50,056 nucleotides of DNA from the NCBI GenBank assembly GCA_013822245.1, contig PNKE01000058.1, positions 1 through 50,056 of the forward strand, given 5' to 3'. Positions 36,989-45,108 of the stretch are shown one piece after another. Source of the DNA: Candidatus Solibacter sp. GTDB taxonomy: Bacteria > Acidobacteriota > Terriglobia > Bryobacterales > Bryobacteraceae. The translations under genes and the position numbers were made by a program. Positions within the stretch are counted from its first letter, which is position 1, and the number at the start of each line of letters is the position of its first letter. The notes beneath the pieces are model-generated. The model was not told the DNA's origin, ran no database searches, and saw only the letters and a list, made by a program, of their open reading frames with translations.

Positions 36989-38790
36989 CGGATGCCCTCC
37001 TGTCTGGCGATCTCATCGGAAACCGTGCGCGCGTCCAGCGGCAGTCCGCCGTAATACCTGACGCTGCGCAGACTCAGTAGCAGCACCGGGTCCAGATCCA
37101 GCTTCATCAGCGCCAGCAACTGCGCGTCCCGGTTCTGGTCAATAACATAGACGCGGTCGTGCGCCTTGATGAACTCGTCCAGCGACGCGGTGAACGGATA
37201 CGCCTTCAGCCGCAGCGAGGAAGTCTCCAGGCCCAGTTCCTCGCGCAACTGGTCGCAGGCCTCTTCCATGGCGTATCGCGAGGTCCCGCAACACACCACG
37301 CCCACCCGCGCGCCGGGATGGAAACGCACCTCCGGGGCGGGAATGGCCCCGCGGATGGATTCGAACTTCCGCGACAGCCGGTCCATGTTCGCGATCCAGT
37401 CGTCGGCCTTCTCGCTGTAGCGGGCGTGTTCGTCATGGCCCGTTCCGCGGGTGAAGTAGCCGGCCTTGTCGTGCGGCGTACCGGGCAGCGTGCGGTAGGC
37501 CACACCGTCGCCGTCCACGTCCTGATACCTCGAAAACCCGCCCAGCCGTTCCAGATCCTCGGTCGAAAGAACTTTGCCCCGGTCCACGGGCAACTCAGGA
37601 TACTCAAACGGATCGGACATCCAGTTGTTCATCCCCAGGTCCAGATCCAGGTTGACGAACACCGGCGTCTGGAACTTTTCGGCCAGGTTGAAGGCCTCGC
37701 TGGCCATTGAAAAGCACTCTTCAGGATTCGACGGAAAGTAGAGAGGATGCCGCGTATCTCCATGAGAAACAATAGCGTTGGTCAATGTGTCGCCCTGCAT
37801 CGTGCGCGTTGGCAGCCCCGTCGACGGCCCCACGCGCTGGACGTCGATGAACACCCCGGGGATCTCGGCAAAATAGCCCAGCCCCAGGAACTCCGACATC
37901 AATGAGATGCCCGGACCCGACGTGCAGGTCATCGCCCTGGCTCCCGCCCACCCGGCGCCCAGCACCATGCCGGCGGCGGCCAGTTCGTCCTCGGCCTGGA
38001 CGACGGCATAGGTCGCCTTGCCGGTTTCGGGATCCTGCCGCAGCCGGCCCAGAAAGTCGATCATCGCCTCGGCCAGCGACGACGATGGCGTGATGGGATA
38101 CCAGGTCAGCACCGTCGCGCCGGCAAAGACGCAGCCCAGCGCCGCGGCCGTGTTGCCGTCGATGATCAGCCGGCCGTGGTTTGCGTCCATCCGTTCCACC
38201 TTCAGCGGATCGGCTTTCGGCAGGTTTTCGCTGGCGTAGCTCTGCCCGGCGAGCACGGCCTGCCAGTTCATCTCGGCGGCCTTTTTCTTCCGCTCGCCGA
38301 ACTGCTTGACCAGGGCCTTGCGGACCTCGTCGATGTCGATGCCCAGCAACTGCGCCGCCACGCCGGTATAGATCATGTTTCTGACCAGCTTGCGCAGCTT
38401 CGGCTCCGGGCACACCCCGGTCACGAGCTTGTCGAACGGAACGGCGTAGAAGACCAGATCGTCCCTCAAGCCGGCCAGCGCCAGCGGCTCGTCATAGACC
38501 ACGGCCGCGCCGGCGTCGAGAGCCATCACGTCTTCCCGGGCGGTCTCCGGGTTCATCGCAATCAGGAGGTCGATCTCTTTCTTCCGGCCGATGTAGCCTT
38601 TGCGGGAGGCGCGGATGGTGAACCACGTCGGCAGGCCGGCGATGTTGGACGGGAAGAGGTTCTTGCCCGACACCGGGACGCCCATCTGGAAGATTGAGCG
38701 CATAAGGACACTATTTGCGGTTTGGCTGCCACTGCCGTTGGCCGTGGCAACGTGGATGGAGAAATCGTTCACAACCGGGGTGGCATGCAT
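36985..38790 (-). CDS. korA: 2-oxoacid:ferredoxin oxidoreductase, fused gamma-alpha subunit
   Basis: The partner of korB. The 601 residues combine an N-terminal gamma-type domain (about 10-190, GSGSQTANSVLMRSIFQMGV, LPTWFTIRASRKGYIGRKKE) and an alpha domain (about 205-590). The alpha domain has GNTAAALGCVFAGATVLTWY, PITPSSSLAEAMIDFLG, the ALTSGPGISLM-like segment MTCTSGPGISLMSEFLGLGY and QRVGPSTGLPTRTMQGD. Fused gamma-alpha chains are normal for KorA in aerobes and Acidobacteria. A promoter and a good AGGAGG site (8 bases from the ATG) precede it, so korA-korB is a transcription unit. Confidence 0.91.
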   Translation of the reverse strand: MHATPVVNDFSIHVATANGSGSQTANSVLMRSIFQMGVPVSGKNLFPSNIAGLPTWFTIRASRKGYIGRKKEIDLLIAMNPETAREDVMALDAGAAVVYDEPLALAGLRDDLVFYAVPFDKLVTGVCPEPKLRKLVRNMIYTGVAAQLLGIDIDEVRKALVKQFGERKKKAAEMNWQAVLAGQSYASENLPKADPLKVERMDANHGRLIIDGNTAAALGCVFAGATVLTWYPITPSSSLAEAMIDFLGRLRQDPETGKATYAVVQAEDELAAAGMVLGAGWAGARAMTCTSGPGISLMSEFLGLGYFAEIPGVFIDVQRVGPSTGLPTRTMQGDTLTNAIVSHGDTRHPLYFPSNPEECFSMASEAFNLAEKFQTPVFVNLDLDLGMNNWMSDPFEYPELPVDRGKVLSTEDLERLGGFSRYQDVDGDGVAYRTLPGTPHDKAGYFTRGTGHDEHARYSEKADDWIANMDRLSRKFESIRGAIPAPEVRFHPGARVGVVCCGTSRYAMEEACDQLREELGLETSSLRLKAYPFTASLDEFIKAHDRVYVIDQNRDAQLLALMKLDLDPVLLLSLRSVRYYGGLPLDARTVSDEIARQEGIR

Positions 38791-38824
38791 CCTGGATGCC
38801 TCCTCTTTGACTTCAGGTGGCCCG

Positions 38825-38854
38825 ATTGTAGAACAAGCCGATGGTTCGATACAA
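38825..38854 (-). promoter_or_regulatory. Sigma-70-type promoter for korA-korB
   Basis: On the minus strand TTGTAT (38849-38854) and TACAAT (38825-38830) are 18 bases apart, close to consensus. The predicted start is about 28 bases before the korA ATG at 38790, leaving room for the AGGAGG site. Confidence 0.55.
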
Positions 38855-38866
38855 CTTAGTCAGGAA

Positions 38867-39157
38867 TCAGTAGAAGTCCGAAAGCGTGGCCAGATACTCG
38901 ATGCCGGCGGTTGTCCGCAGTAATCCGCGCCGGACGTAGGCCACCCTGGCCCGCGTACAGACGGCTAGCGAAGGTACGGCGCAGTAGAGGATTTCACCCG
39001 GCTGAATGGCCGCTCTGGTTCGGATTCGGAGGCCGCCATCGGAGAAGTCGGCGAGCCTTGCCCTGGCAATTTTGGACTCCAGCGACAGACACACCATGCC
39101 CGCGCCCGCCTGCCGGGGGCTGCGCCTGCGCTCCGCGGGGCTGGAAGCGGCGTCCAT
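38867..39157 (-). CDS. PilZ-domain protein (cyclic-di-GMP binding candidate)
   Basis: A 96-residue protein from the ATG at 39157. The pattern ERRRSPRQAGAGMVCLSLES near residue 9, then ARLADFSDGGLRIRTRAAIQ, matches PilZ domains, in which an RxxxR motif and a D/NxSxxG motif bind cyclic di-GMP. Here RRRSPR and DFSDGG are the corresponding residues, so binding is plausible. The domain fills the whole protein, so it would act as a stand-alone adaptor. It lies 13 bases upstream of the korA promoter on the same strand. No function in korA control is implied. Confidence 0.72.
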   Translation of the reverse strand: MDAASSPAERRRSPRQAGAGMVCLSLESKIARARLADFSDGGLRIRTRAAIQPGEILYCAVPSLAVCTRARVAYVRRGLLRTTAGIEYLATLSDFY

Positions 39158-39294
39158 GTCTCCACTATGGCAACCGGACGCGGGCCGGCGCCATGGGATC
39201 AGTCCTGGCCGCGGTGGTGGGGTGGTACTGGACCCCCAGGTACAAATCCAATCGAAGTGGCGGAGGTGCATAGGGACCGGCCGTGTGGCATGGG

Positions 39295-39396
39295 ATGTGG
39301 GCGATGTCACCGCGAATCGCGCTCATTGCCTTCCTGCCACTGCTTGCCGCACGCGCCGCTGTTCATCCGCTTCCGGGTAGGGGGTCTGCCGAATGA
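39295..39396 (+). pseudogene. Duplicated start of the glycoside hydrolase gene, truncated after the signal peptide
   Basis: From about 39283 to 39355 the DNA nearly repeats the start of the hydrolase gene at about 40378-40450. Both read GCGATGTCACCGCGAATCGC or the same with one change, then CTCATTGCCTTCCTGCCACT and GCTTGCCGCAC. The frame here encodes MWAMSPRIALIAFLPLLAAR and stops 13 codons later at TGA 39394-39396. It is the signal peptide without an enzyme. The remaining gap to 39436 holds nothing I recognise. It is most simply read as a remnant of a duplication. Confidence 0.7.
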
Positions 39397-39435
39397 GGGC
39401 TGTCGGACCCATTGCGAACTCACTATGTCCGGCCC

Positions 39436-40089
39436 CTACCGGCCTTGCTTCCTGACCGCACGGAAATCGCCCGGAACCTCGAACCAGCTCGCATCCGGGT
39501 CCACTCCGCGCCGGACACTGGTGATTTCCATCTCTTCCCGGAGCGTCTTTCCCGGCAATGTGAATTCCGAATTCGAGGACAGCAGCAGCCCAGCGGGATC
39601 CGTTGCGTAGCACTTCTCCCCAATCCGCGCACGTTGCCCTTCGCGTCTGCCGAACACCGGACTCGGTACGCAAGCCAGGCCCGCCACCTGTTTCCGATCC
39701 CCCGCTTCGCTTTCTCCCGCCGCCGTCCTCACTCTCGCGTCGCTGGGGTGGATGTCCATGCGGTCCATGACCTCCACCGTCTTCAGGGCGTAATCGATCG
39801 AATAGATCACCCCCGTCTCCTTGACCCACAGGGTGACGAGCTTTCCTTGTGACCGTTCCTGGGATCGATACAGGCTTCCGGAGCGGTTGCGCGCCACGAC
39901 GATTTCGAAGCTGCGCTGTTCCACCGCTTTTCCGCCGGGTTCGACCATCTGGAATTTCAGCATGCCGTCAGCAATGTAGGGCTCTTCACCAGTCTGATTG
40001 ACGGGCCATTGGGCCATGGCGGCCAGTCCGGCGAATGCGGCTAACGCAGCCAAATGCAAGAAATCAAATATAGATCTGTGCTGGCTCAT
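39436..40089 (-). CDS. Secreted hypothetical protein, 217 aa
   Basis: I do not recognise a family. The N-terminus MSQHRSIFDFLHLAALAAFA, then GLAAMAQWPV, is a signal peptide. The rest looks like an all-beta extracellular protein: VEQRSFEIVVARNRSGSLYR, KLVTLWVKETGVIYSIDYAL, IGEKCYATDPAGLLLSSNSE, and a C-terminal WFEVPGDFRAV segment. This last resembles outer-membrane lipoprotein-sorting-like or DUF4412-like proteins only in general pattern. It has two Cys in the mature part. It lies between the hydrolase gene and the duplicated copy of its start. Confidence 0.65.
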   Translation of the reverse strand: MSQHRSIFDFLHLAALAAFAGLAAMAQWPVNQTGEEPYIADGMLKFQMVEPGGKAVEQRSFEIVVARNRSGSLYRSQERSQGKLVTLWVKETGVIYSIDYALKTVEVMDRMDIHPSDARVRTAAGESEAGDRKQVAGLACVPSPVFGRREGQRARIGEKCYATDPAGLLLSSNSEFTLPGKTLREEMEITSVRRGVDPDASWFEVPGDFRAVRKQGR

Positions 40090-40218
40090 AGGGTAGGGGC
40101 ATCTCCCTTCCTGGCATCAGTGTAACCTGTGCGGTTTGTCCGTCGAGCCATCTTTCGATGGCTTGCCATGAGTTTCTGAATTGCGGCGACCGCAAGGAAA
40201 CGTATCCGGCAAGGAACA

Positions 40219-40248
40219 CCAGGGCGATCCTGTGCGCTTCCGCCCTGG
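40219..40248. repeat. Inverted repeat in the divergent region between two secreted-protein genes
   Basis: CCAGGGCG (40219-40226) and CGCCCTGG (40241-40248) form an 8-bp stem with a 14-base loop. A second, smaller hairpin, AGCCATC/GATGGCT, is at 40146-40163. The 297-base gap 40090-40386 holds no other recognisable gene and should contain the promoters of the two divergent genes. Confidence 0.45.
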
Positions 40249-40386
40249 AACCGCGCTCGTTCGTTTCCGGGGAGACACTCCGGGCAGCGATTGGCCATCA
40301 GTGGCGCGGGCAGTCCGTGCGCGAGGGAACCCAGCCGGGACTCGATTGACGGCATCGCGGCAGGCCGGGCCGGGGTGGCGTGGCAT

Positions 40387-42543
40387 ATGATGAGGGCGAT
40401 GTCACCGCGAATCGCACTCATTGCCTTCCTGCCACTGCTTGCCGCACAACCGCCGGCGATGGAACCGTTTGAGATGATCTGGAACGCCGAAGGGCCGTTT
40501 CTGGCTGATGTCTCGTTCCTGCTGGATGCGCCTGCGGGCAAGCATGGGTTCGTCAAGGTGGTGAACGGACGGTTCGCGGACGGCGACGGCAAGCGGTTGC
40601 GGTTCTGGGGCGTGAACTTCTCGTTCAACGCATCGTTCCCCGAAAAGAAAGACGCACCGGCGGTGGCGGCGCATCTGGCGCGGTTTGGTGTGAATTGTGT
40701 GCGCATCCACCATCACGACTGGCGGTCGCCGCGCGGGCTGATTGACGGGTCGAAGCCGGATTCGCGGCGCCTGGACGCGGAGATGCTGGACCGGCTCGAT
40801 TACCTCGTTTCCGAACTGAAGAAACGCGGCATCTATGTGGACTTGAACCTGAACGTCGCCCGTGCGTTTCAGGACGCCGATGGGGTGAAGGACGCAGGCG
40901 TGCTGGGATTCGCCAAAGCCGTGACGCAGTTCGACCCGCGGATGATCGAGTTACAAAAAGAGTTTGCGCAGGCGTATCTGACGCACAGGAATCCGTATAC
41001 GGGGAACGAGTACAGGAATGAGCCGGCGGTGGCGATCGTCGAGATCGTGAATGAGAATTCGCTGATCGAATACTGGGCGCGCGGGCGTCTGCAGGGCGGC
41101 GGGCCGAAGCCGGGGCAGGACCCGACGTGGCGGGATATCCCGGATTCGTATGCGAAGGACCTGGACAGGCTGTATCAGGAGTACCTGTCGAAGGCGATGG
41201 CGGCCGATGCGGCGGCGATCCGCAAGGAGGCGGGCGTGGCCGAGGGCCAGGCGGTGCCGCGATTGGGTCCGGCGCAGTTCAAGGAGGCTTCGGCGCTGCG
41301 GTTCCGCACCGAGGCCGGGTTCTACATCGCGCTGGAGGACAAGTTCTATCAGGCGATGGCGGCGTATTTGAAGAACGAATTGAAGGTGCGGGCGCCGGTG
41401 ATCGCCAATTCGGTGCACGCATCGACCTTCACGCCGTATCCGCTTTCGTCGATCATTTCGAAGCTCGATGCCGTGGATACGCACGTCTACTGGCAGCACC
41501 CGTCGTATACGCGGGATGCGAACGGCAAGACGACGGCGTTCAAGATTCAGAACACGCCCATGGTCAACGAGCCTGAGAGGTCCACCGTGGTGACGCTGCA
41601 CCGCTCGGCCGTGCTGGGCAAACCCTTCACGGTGTCGGAGGTGAATCATCCTTACCCGAACGAATACGCGGCGGAGATGATCCCGGTGCTGGCGTCTTAC
41701 GCCGCGTTCCTGGATTGGGACGGGATCTTCTGGTACAGCTTCGAGCATTCGGCGGCTTCGAACTGGACGTCGCGGTATCCGGGCCATTTCGACATCCGGC
41801 AGGATGCGGTGAAGATGAGCCAGCTGGCGGCCGGGGCGCTGGTGTTTCTGCGCGGCGACGTGGGGGTGTCGCGCAAGACGGTCACGCGAACGATTGCGAG
41901 AGAGGACATGGTGGAGAGCCTGCGGAAGCCGTCATCGGCGGCGCCGCTGTTCACAGAGGGCGCTGCGCCGGGGGCGCTGTTGCGGGACGATGTGCGGATT
42001 GCCTCGTTCGACGCCAGGAAGACCAGCCGGTTGCCGAATGCGAAGCCGCCCTATCGGACCAATACGCGGGAGATCGAATGGTCAGTGCGGAAGGGCAAGG
42101 GCGTGGTGGCGGTGTCTTCGGCGCGGTATGAGGCGGCGGCCGGGTTCATCAAGGAGAACGCGGTGAGGCTGAAGCATCTGAATCCGACGCTGGACAACGC
42201 ATTCGCGTCGCTGATGCTGGTCTCTCTCGACGGTAAGCGGGTAAGTGAAAGCGCGAAACTCCTGCTGACCACCGGCGCGCGGACGGGCAATACCGGAATG
42301 ACGTGGAACGCGGACCGCACGTCGCTGACGGCCAACGGGACAGGTCCGATGCTGATTGAGCCGGTGACGGGATCGATCCGGCTGTCGAACATGGGCAGGG
42401 CGTCACGGGTGGAGATTGTTCCGCTGGACGGCGCCGGGCGGGCGATGGGTCCGTTTGCGACGGCGGAGAAGATCCTGGACGGCTTCCGGGTTCGGCTGGG
42501 CGAACACATAACGCCGTGGTATCTGATTCAGGTGTGGAGGTAG
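40387..42543 (+). CDS. Secreted glycoside hydrolase, GH5/GH42-like clan A TIM barrel
   Basis: An exported glycosidase of up to 718 residues. Starts at 40387, 40390 or 40399 all give the signal MSPRIALIAFLPLLAAQPPA. The barrel shows LRFWGVNFSFNASFPEKKDA and FGVNCVRIHHHDWRSPRGLI. The acid/base Glu lies in EIVNENSLIEYW (about residue 219 from 40399), and the nucleophile Glu in TVSEVNHPYPNEY (about residue 414). The NE and SE positions are typical of clan GH-A cellulase-like families. A C-terminal beta domain, about residues 480-714, follows. The sugar cleaved is unknown. The gene start has a near copy about 1.1 kb upstream. Confidence 0.83.
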   Translation: MMRAMSPRIALIAFLPLLAAQPPAMEPFEMIWNAEGPFLADVSFLLDAPAGKHGFVKVVNGRFADGDGKRLRFWGVNFSFNASFPEKKDAPAVAAHLARFGVNCVRIHHHDWRSPRGLIDGSKPDSRRLDAEMLDRLDYLVSELKKRGIYVDLNLNVARAFQDADGVKDAGVLGFAKAVTQFDPRMIELQKEFAQAYLTHRNPYTGNEYRNEPAVAIVEIVNENSLIEYWARGRLQGGGPKPGQDPTWRDIPDSYAKDLDRLYQEYLSKAMAADAAAIRKEAGVAEGQAVPRLGPAQFKEASALRFRTEAGFYIALEDKFYQAMAAYLKNELKVRAPVIANSVHASTFTPYPLSSIISKLDAVDTHVYWQHPSYTRDANGKTTAFKIQNTPMVNEPERSTVVTLHRSAVLGKPFTVSEVNHPYPNEYAAEMIPVLASYAAFLDWDGIFWYSFEHSAASNWTSRYPGHFDIRQDAVKMSQLAAGALVFLRGDVGVSRKTVTRTIAREDMVESLRKPSSAAPLFTEGAAPGALLRDDVRIASFDARKTSRLPNAKPPYRTNTREIEWSVRKGKGVVAVSSARYEAAAGFIKENAVRLKHLNPTLDNAFASLMLVSLDGKRVSESAKLLLTTGARTGNTGMTWNADRTSLTANGTGPMLIEPVTGSIRLSNMGRASRVEIVPLDGAGRAMGPFATAEKILDGFRVRLGEHITPWYLIQVWR

Positions 42544-42544
42544 G

Positions 42545-42691
42545 TTAGAGGCGGCCGAATTTGCGGTCGATGGTCTTCAGGAATCGTTCGACCCATTTGG
42601 TCGGCATGCACGCCAGCAGAGTGATGGCGACGCCGATGATGACAACGATGACGTAGAACCAGGTTGGGATGCCATCCATGTAATCGGGCAT
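42545..42691 (-). CDS. Small single-pass membrane protein, 48 aa
   Basis: An ATG at 42691 opens a frame of 48 codons ending TAA at 42545-42547. The protein begins MPDYMDGIPTWFYVIVVIIG, continues with a single hydrophobic helix (FYVIVVIIGVAITLLACM), and ends with a basic tail (KWVERFLKTIDRKFGRL). A TAG-rich upstream region has a GGAGT-like ribosome site (TGGAGTAGAAAC). The frame is 1 base past the hydrolase stop, in convergence. Small basic-tailed membrane proteins often associate with larger complexes. It is coding-like by composition, and no family is recognised. Confidence 0.6.
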   Translation of the reverse strand: MPDYMDGIPTWFYVIVVIIGVAITLLACMPTKWVERFLKTIDRKFGRL

Positions 42692-42723
42692 GTTTCTACT
42701 CCAGGCTAACTGACGCGCGGGTG

Positions 42724-43239
42724 TTATGGGGCGCCGAGCAGGGATTCGGCCTGCACGCGGAGCTGGTCCCAGGTCTGGTGGTCGTAGGTGCCTTCTTTCA
42801 CCCAGCGGATGTTGCCGCGCTGGTCGAGCAGGACGAGGCAGGCGGCTTCGGCGTTATTGCAGTTGAACCGCCGTTTCCAGTCCGATGCGCCGCCGTAGAC
42901 GGTGATCACCTTTTCGTGGTCCTCGCGGGGGGCGCCGCGCCGCATGCCCGAATCGATGAACCACCTGCCCATGCGTGCCATTCCGCCGATGATGGGGATT
43001 TCGAAGAAGCCGGTGCGGACATCATTGCCGAACCGCCTTCGCCACTGTTTGACGTAGGCCTCGACAGGGAAGCGGGAGCCGTAGCTGAAGCCGATGGCCA
43101 GCAGGGTGACGCGCCCGTGGGCGGCGGCGGGCAGGGTGGCCTTGCGGCCTGTGAGGAACTCGCCGTTGAGTTCGGGCATGGGGGTTCCGGCGGGTAGGAC
43201 CGCGGCCACGGCGAGCAGGGCGGAGACGATGGAAAACAT
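42724..43239 (-). CDS. Secreted thioredoxin-fold protein (ATP10/redoxin-like), no CxxC
   Basis: A 171-residue exported protein. The signal is MFSIVSALLAVAAVLPAGTP, and the mature start PMPELNGEFLTGRKATLPAA resembles redoxin-family proteins. HGRVTLLAIGFSYGSRFPVE fills the position of the usual active-site helix, but the CxxC pair is missing. GRWFIDSGMRRGAPREDHEK and AACLVLLDQRGNIRWVKEGT continue the fold, with the cis-Pro loop not obvious. The SYGS and DxRGNIRW patterns recall ATP10-like proteins in acidobacteria. The single Cys pair is CNNAEAAC. A redox function is doubtful; a binding or assembly role is inferred. Confidence 0.68.
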   Translation of the reverse strand: MFSIVSALLAVAAVLPAGTPMPELNGEFLTGRKATLPAAAHGRVTLLAIGFSYGSRFPVEAYVKQWRRRFGNDVRTGFFEIPIIGGMARMGRWFIDSGMRRGAPREDHEKVITVYGGASDWKRRFNCNNAEAACLVLLDQRGNIRWVKEGTYDHQTWDQLRVQAESLLGAP

Positions 43240-43298
43240 ATGCTGTCTCTCTGATGACCGTGCGGCCGGCCGGGCTTTGATATTCTCAAGGAAGATGG

Positions 43299-43374
43299 GC
43301 CGGCGTAGCTCAGCAGGTAGAGCGTCTGATTTGTAATCAGATGGTCGCAGGTTCGATTCCTGTCGCCGGCTCCA
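43299..43374 (+). tRNA. tRNA-Thr (anticodon TGT), CCA encoded
   Basis: The 76-base cloverleaf starts GCCGGCG and ends CGCCGGC-T-CCA, giving a 7-bp acceptor stem. The D arm is GCTCAGCAGGTAGAGC. The anticodon stem is TCTGA/TCAGA with the loop TTTGTAA, so the anticodon is TGT (reads ACA and related Thr codons). The T arm is GCAGGTTCGATTCCTGT. A TATTCT hexamer at 43281-43286 may be its -10. Confidence 0.96.
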
Positions 43375-43400
43375 TTGCCCGCCTGGTTTTCAGCACTCCC

Positions 43401-43441
43401 AAAAAAAGAGGCGGCGCATGGGGAGTTGGCCGGCGCCGCCT
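43401..43441 (-). terminator. Rho-independent terminator on the minus strand
   Basis: AGGCGGCGC (43409-43417) pairs with GCGCCGCCT (43433-43441) in a 9-bp stem with a 15-base loop. On the minus strand it is followed by CTTTTTTT (43401-43408), a classic terminator. It lies downstream of the minus-strand zinc-finger gene and faces the tRNA. The 219 bases up to 43660 hold nothing I recognise. Confidence 0.8.
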
Positions 43442-43660
43442 GTTGTTCTCGCTGCAGTGTTCTGCAGTAGTCTCTGTCTCCAGATACGCTACCAGAGATA
43501 TTCCGGGGATGCAATCCTAGGATAGAAGCAGTCGATGCATGGAATCCCGATGCGGACGCCAGGGTGGAGTCTGCGGGTGGGTAGGGCAGGGAAGCGCGGG
43601 CAATGGGATGGGGCCGGTTGACGGCGGGATCGCCGAACGAGCCTGGGCCGTGCGGGCTTG

Positions 43661-43870
43661 CTATTGCAGCGGATCGTCGCGCCGATAGAGATCGGGGGTC
43701 TCGGTCTCGGCGCTGCCGCCGTCCTCGGATTCCTGCATGGACCACATGCGGTCGGCGCAGTCCGGGCACTCGTAGAGATGGCTCTCAACCCACTTCAGTT
43801 CCGCAGCGTCATAGATGATCCCATTGACGTAGCGTTCCAGGTGCACGTCGGAAAGATGTTGTTCGCCCAT
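43661..43870 (-). CDS. Small zinc-finger (anti-sigma-like) protein, 69 aa
   Basis: A short cytoplasmic protein with the zinc-binding anti-sigma signature HxxxCxxC: H31, C35 and C38 in WVESHLYECPDCADRMW. The first 30 residues (MGEQHLSDVHLERYVNGIIY) form the helix that precedes the motif in ZAS domains. Typical anti-sigma factors continue into a transmembrane helix and periplasmic domain; this one ends after an acidic tail, and no sigma factor gene is adjacent. It may act as a soluble anti-sigma or redox-responsive adaptor. A strong terminator lies downstream, so it is transcribed alone. Confidence 0.75.
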   Translation of the reverse strand: MGEQHLSDVHLERYVNGIIYDAAELKWVESHLYECPDCADRMWSMQESEDGGSAETETPDLYRRDDPLQ

Positions 43871-43961
43871 GACGCCTCCATGATTGCCCGAATCGGCGCA
43901 AGCTGCAAGTGAAACCGGATTTCCGGGTTTTCATTGCCGCGGATTTCCTGTAGGATCGCTG

Positions 43962-44855
43962 ATGATGATAACCACCAGGCGATCGATTCTGCTGGCTGCG
44001 CCGGCGGCCGTGGCTGCCTCACGGACGGCGATGCCGAAGATCAGGTTGGGGCCGCATTCGGTGTCGCGGCTGATCGTCGGCGGCAATCCGGTGAGCGCGA
44101 ATTCGCATGTCTCCGGCCAGATGAGCGCCGAGATGCGGGACTATTTCACCGCCGCCAACACGAAGCGACTGCTGGCGGCCTGTGAGCGCGCCGGGATCGA
44201 TACGTGGCAATCGCGCGCCGACCGGCACATCATGCGGCTGCTGCATGAACACCGGCAGGAGGGCGGGCGGATACAGTGGATCGCGCAGACGGCATCGGAG
44301 TATGGCGATCTGAAGCGCAACCTGGGCGAAGCGGCGTCGCTGAAGCCGGTGGGCATCTACCACCATGGTTCGCAAACCGACAAGCTCTGGATGTCGGGGC
44401 GTATCGAGCACACCGGCGAGGCGCTGAAGGCGATCCGGCAGACGGGCGCTCAGGTGGGCTTGGGGACGCACATCCCGGAAGTGGTGGATCACGCCGAATC
44501 GGCGGGCTGGGATTTCGACTTCTACATGACCTGCCTTTACAACCTGAGCCGGACGCCGGAGCAGACGGCGCAGGTGGCGGGCAGTCCGGTGAAGGGCGAG
44601 TACTTCCACGATGCCGACCGGGAAGAGATGCTGAAACGGGTGGCCAGGACCAGGAAGCCCTGCCTGATCTTCAAAGTGTATGCGGCGACGAGACATTCCG
44701 GCACGCCCGAGGCGCGGCGGGCGGCGCTGAAACTGGCCTTCAGCTATGCCAAGCCGGGCGATGCGGTGGTGATCGGGATGTATCCGAAACACTCGGAGCA
44801 GGTGGAGGAGAACTGCCGGCTGGTGACCGAGGCAGCGGCGGCGAAGCCGTCCTGA
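43962..44855 (+). CDS. Exported aldo/keto reductase-like TIM-barrel protein (Tat-type signal)
   Basis: A 297-residue exported protein. MMITTRRSILLAAPAAVAAS is Tat-like. The mature start KIRLGPHSVSRLIVGGNPVS resembles the LGxxxVSRLGLGG start of aldo/keto reductases. The remainder is barrel-like: LLAACERAGIDTWQSRADRH, GGRIQWIAQTASEYGDL, LKPVGIYHHGSQTDKLW, GAQVGLGTHIPEVVDHAES, WDFDFYMTCLYNLSRTP and KPCLIFKVYAATRHSGTPEA. The usual catalytic Tyr and His positions are not obvious, so catalytic type is uncertain. A start at 43965 is also possible. It is divergent from the zinc-finger gene with 91 bases between. Confidence 0.7.
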   Translation: MMITTRRSILLAAPAAVAASRTAMPKIRLGPHSVSRLIVGGNPVSANSHVSGQMSAEMRDYFTAANTKRLLAACERAGIDTWQSRADRHIMRLLHEHRQEGGRIQWIAQTASEYGDLKRNLGEAASLKPVGIYHHGSQTDKLWMSGRIEHTGEALKAIRQTGAQVGLGTHIPEVVDHAESAGWDFDFYMTCLYNLSRTPEQTAQVAGSPVKGEYFHDADREEMLKRVARTRKPCLIFKVYAATRHSGTPEARRAALKLAFSYAKPGDAVVIGMYPKHSEQVEENCRLVTEAAAAKPS

Positions 44856-44859
44856 GGCG

Positions 44860-45108
44860 TCAATCGGGTTTGGCGTCGAGGCGCAGGACGGGGTGGATTT
44901 CTTTGTCGGGTTCCTGGTAGGGGGAGCGGCGGTGGAGCCAGGTGAGGCGGGCGCGGGCGTTGGATTTGAGCGGCGGATCGGTGGCGATGGCCTGTCCAAA
45001 CTCCTTGCGCAGCGAGGCGTCGGCGGCAAGCATGGCGAGGTCGGCGTCGTTGGAAGCCTGGCGCGGGGCCTTGCCGGACGCAGCCATGGCTTCGGGTGTG
45101 ACGGCCAT
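44860..45108 (-). CDS. Small hypothetical protein, 82 aa (doubtful)
   Basis: A minus-strand frame in the space between two plus-strand genes. It reads MAVTPEAMAASGKAPRQASN, then LAMLAADASLRKEFGQAI and ends PDKEIHPVLRLDAKPD. The composition is acceptable for a soluble protein and the region is otherwise empty, but no domain is recognised and no clear ribosome site is visible. It converges on the aldo/keto reductase-like gene (stops 5 bases apart). I treat it as possible only. The remaining 45109-45348 holds nothing else I recognise. Confidence 0.4.
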   Translation of the reverse strand: MAVTPEAMAASGKAPRQASNDADLAMLAADASLRKEFGQAIATDPPLKSNARARLTWLHRRSPYQEPDKEIHPVLRLDAKPD

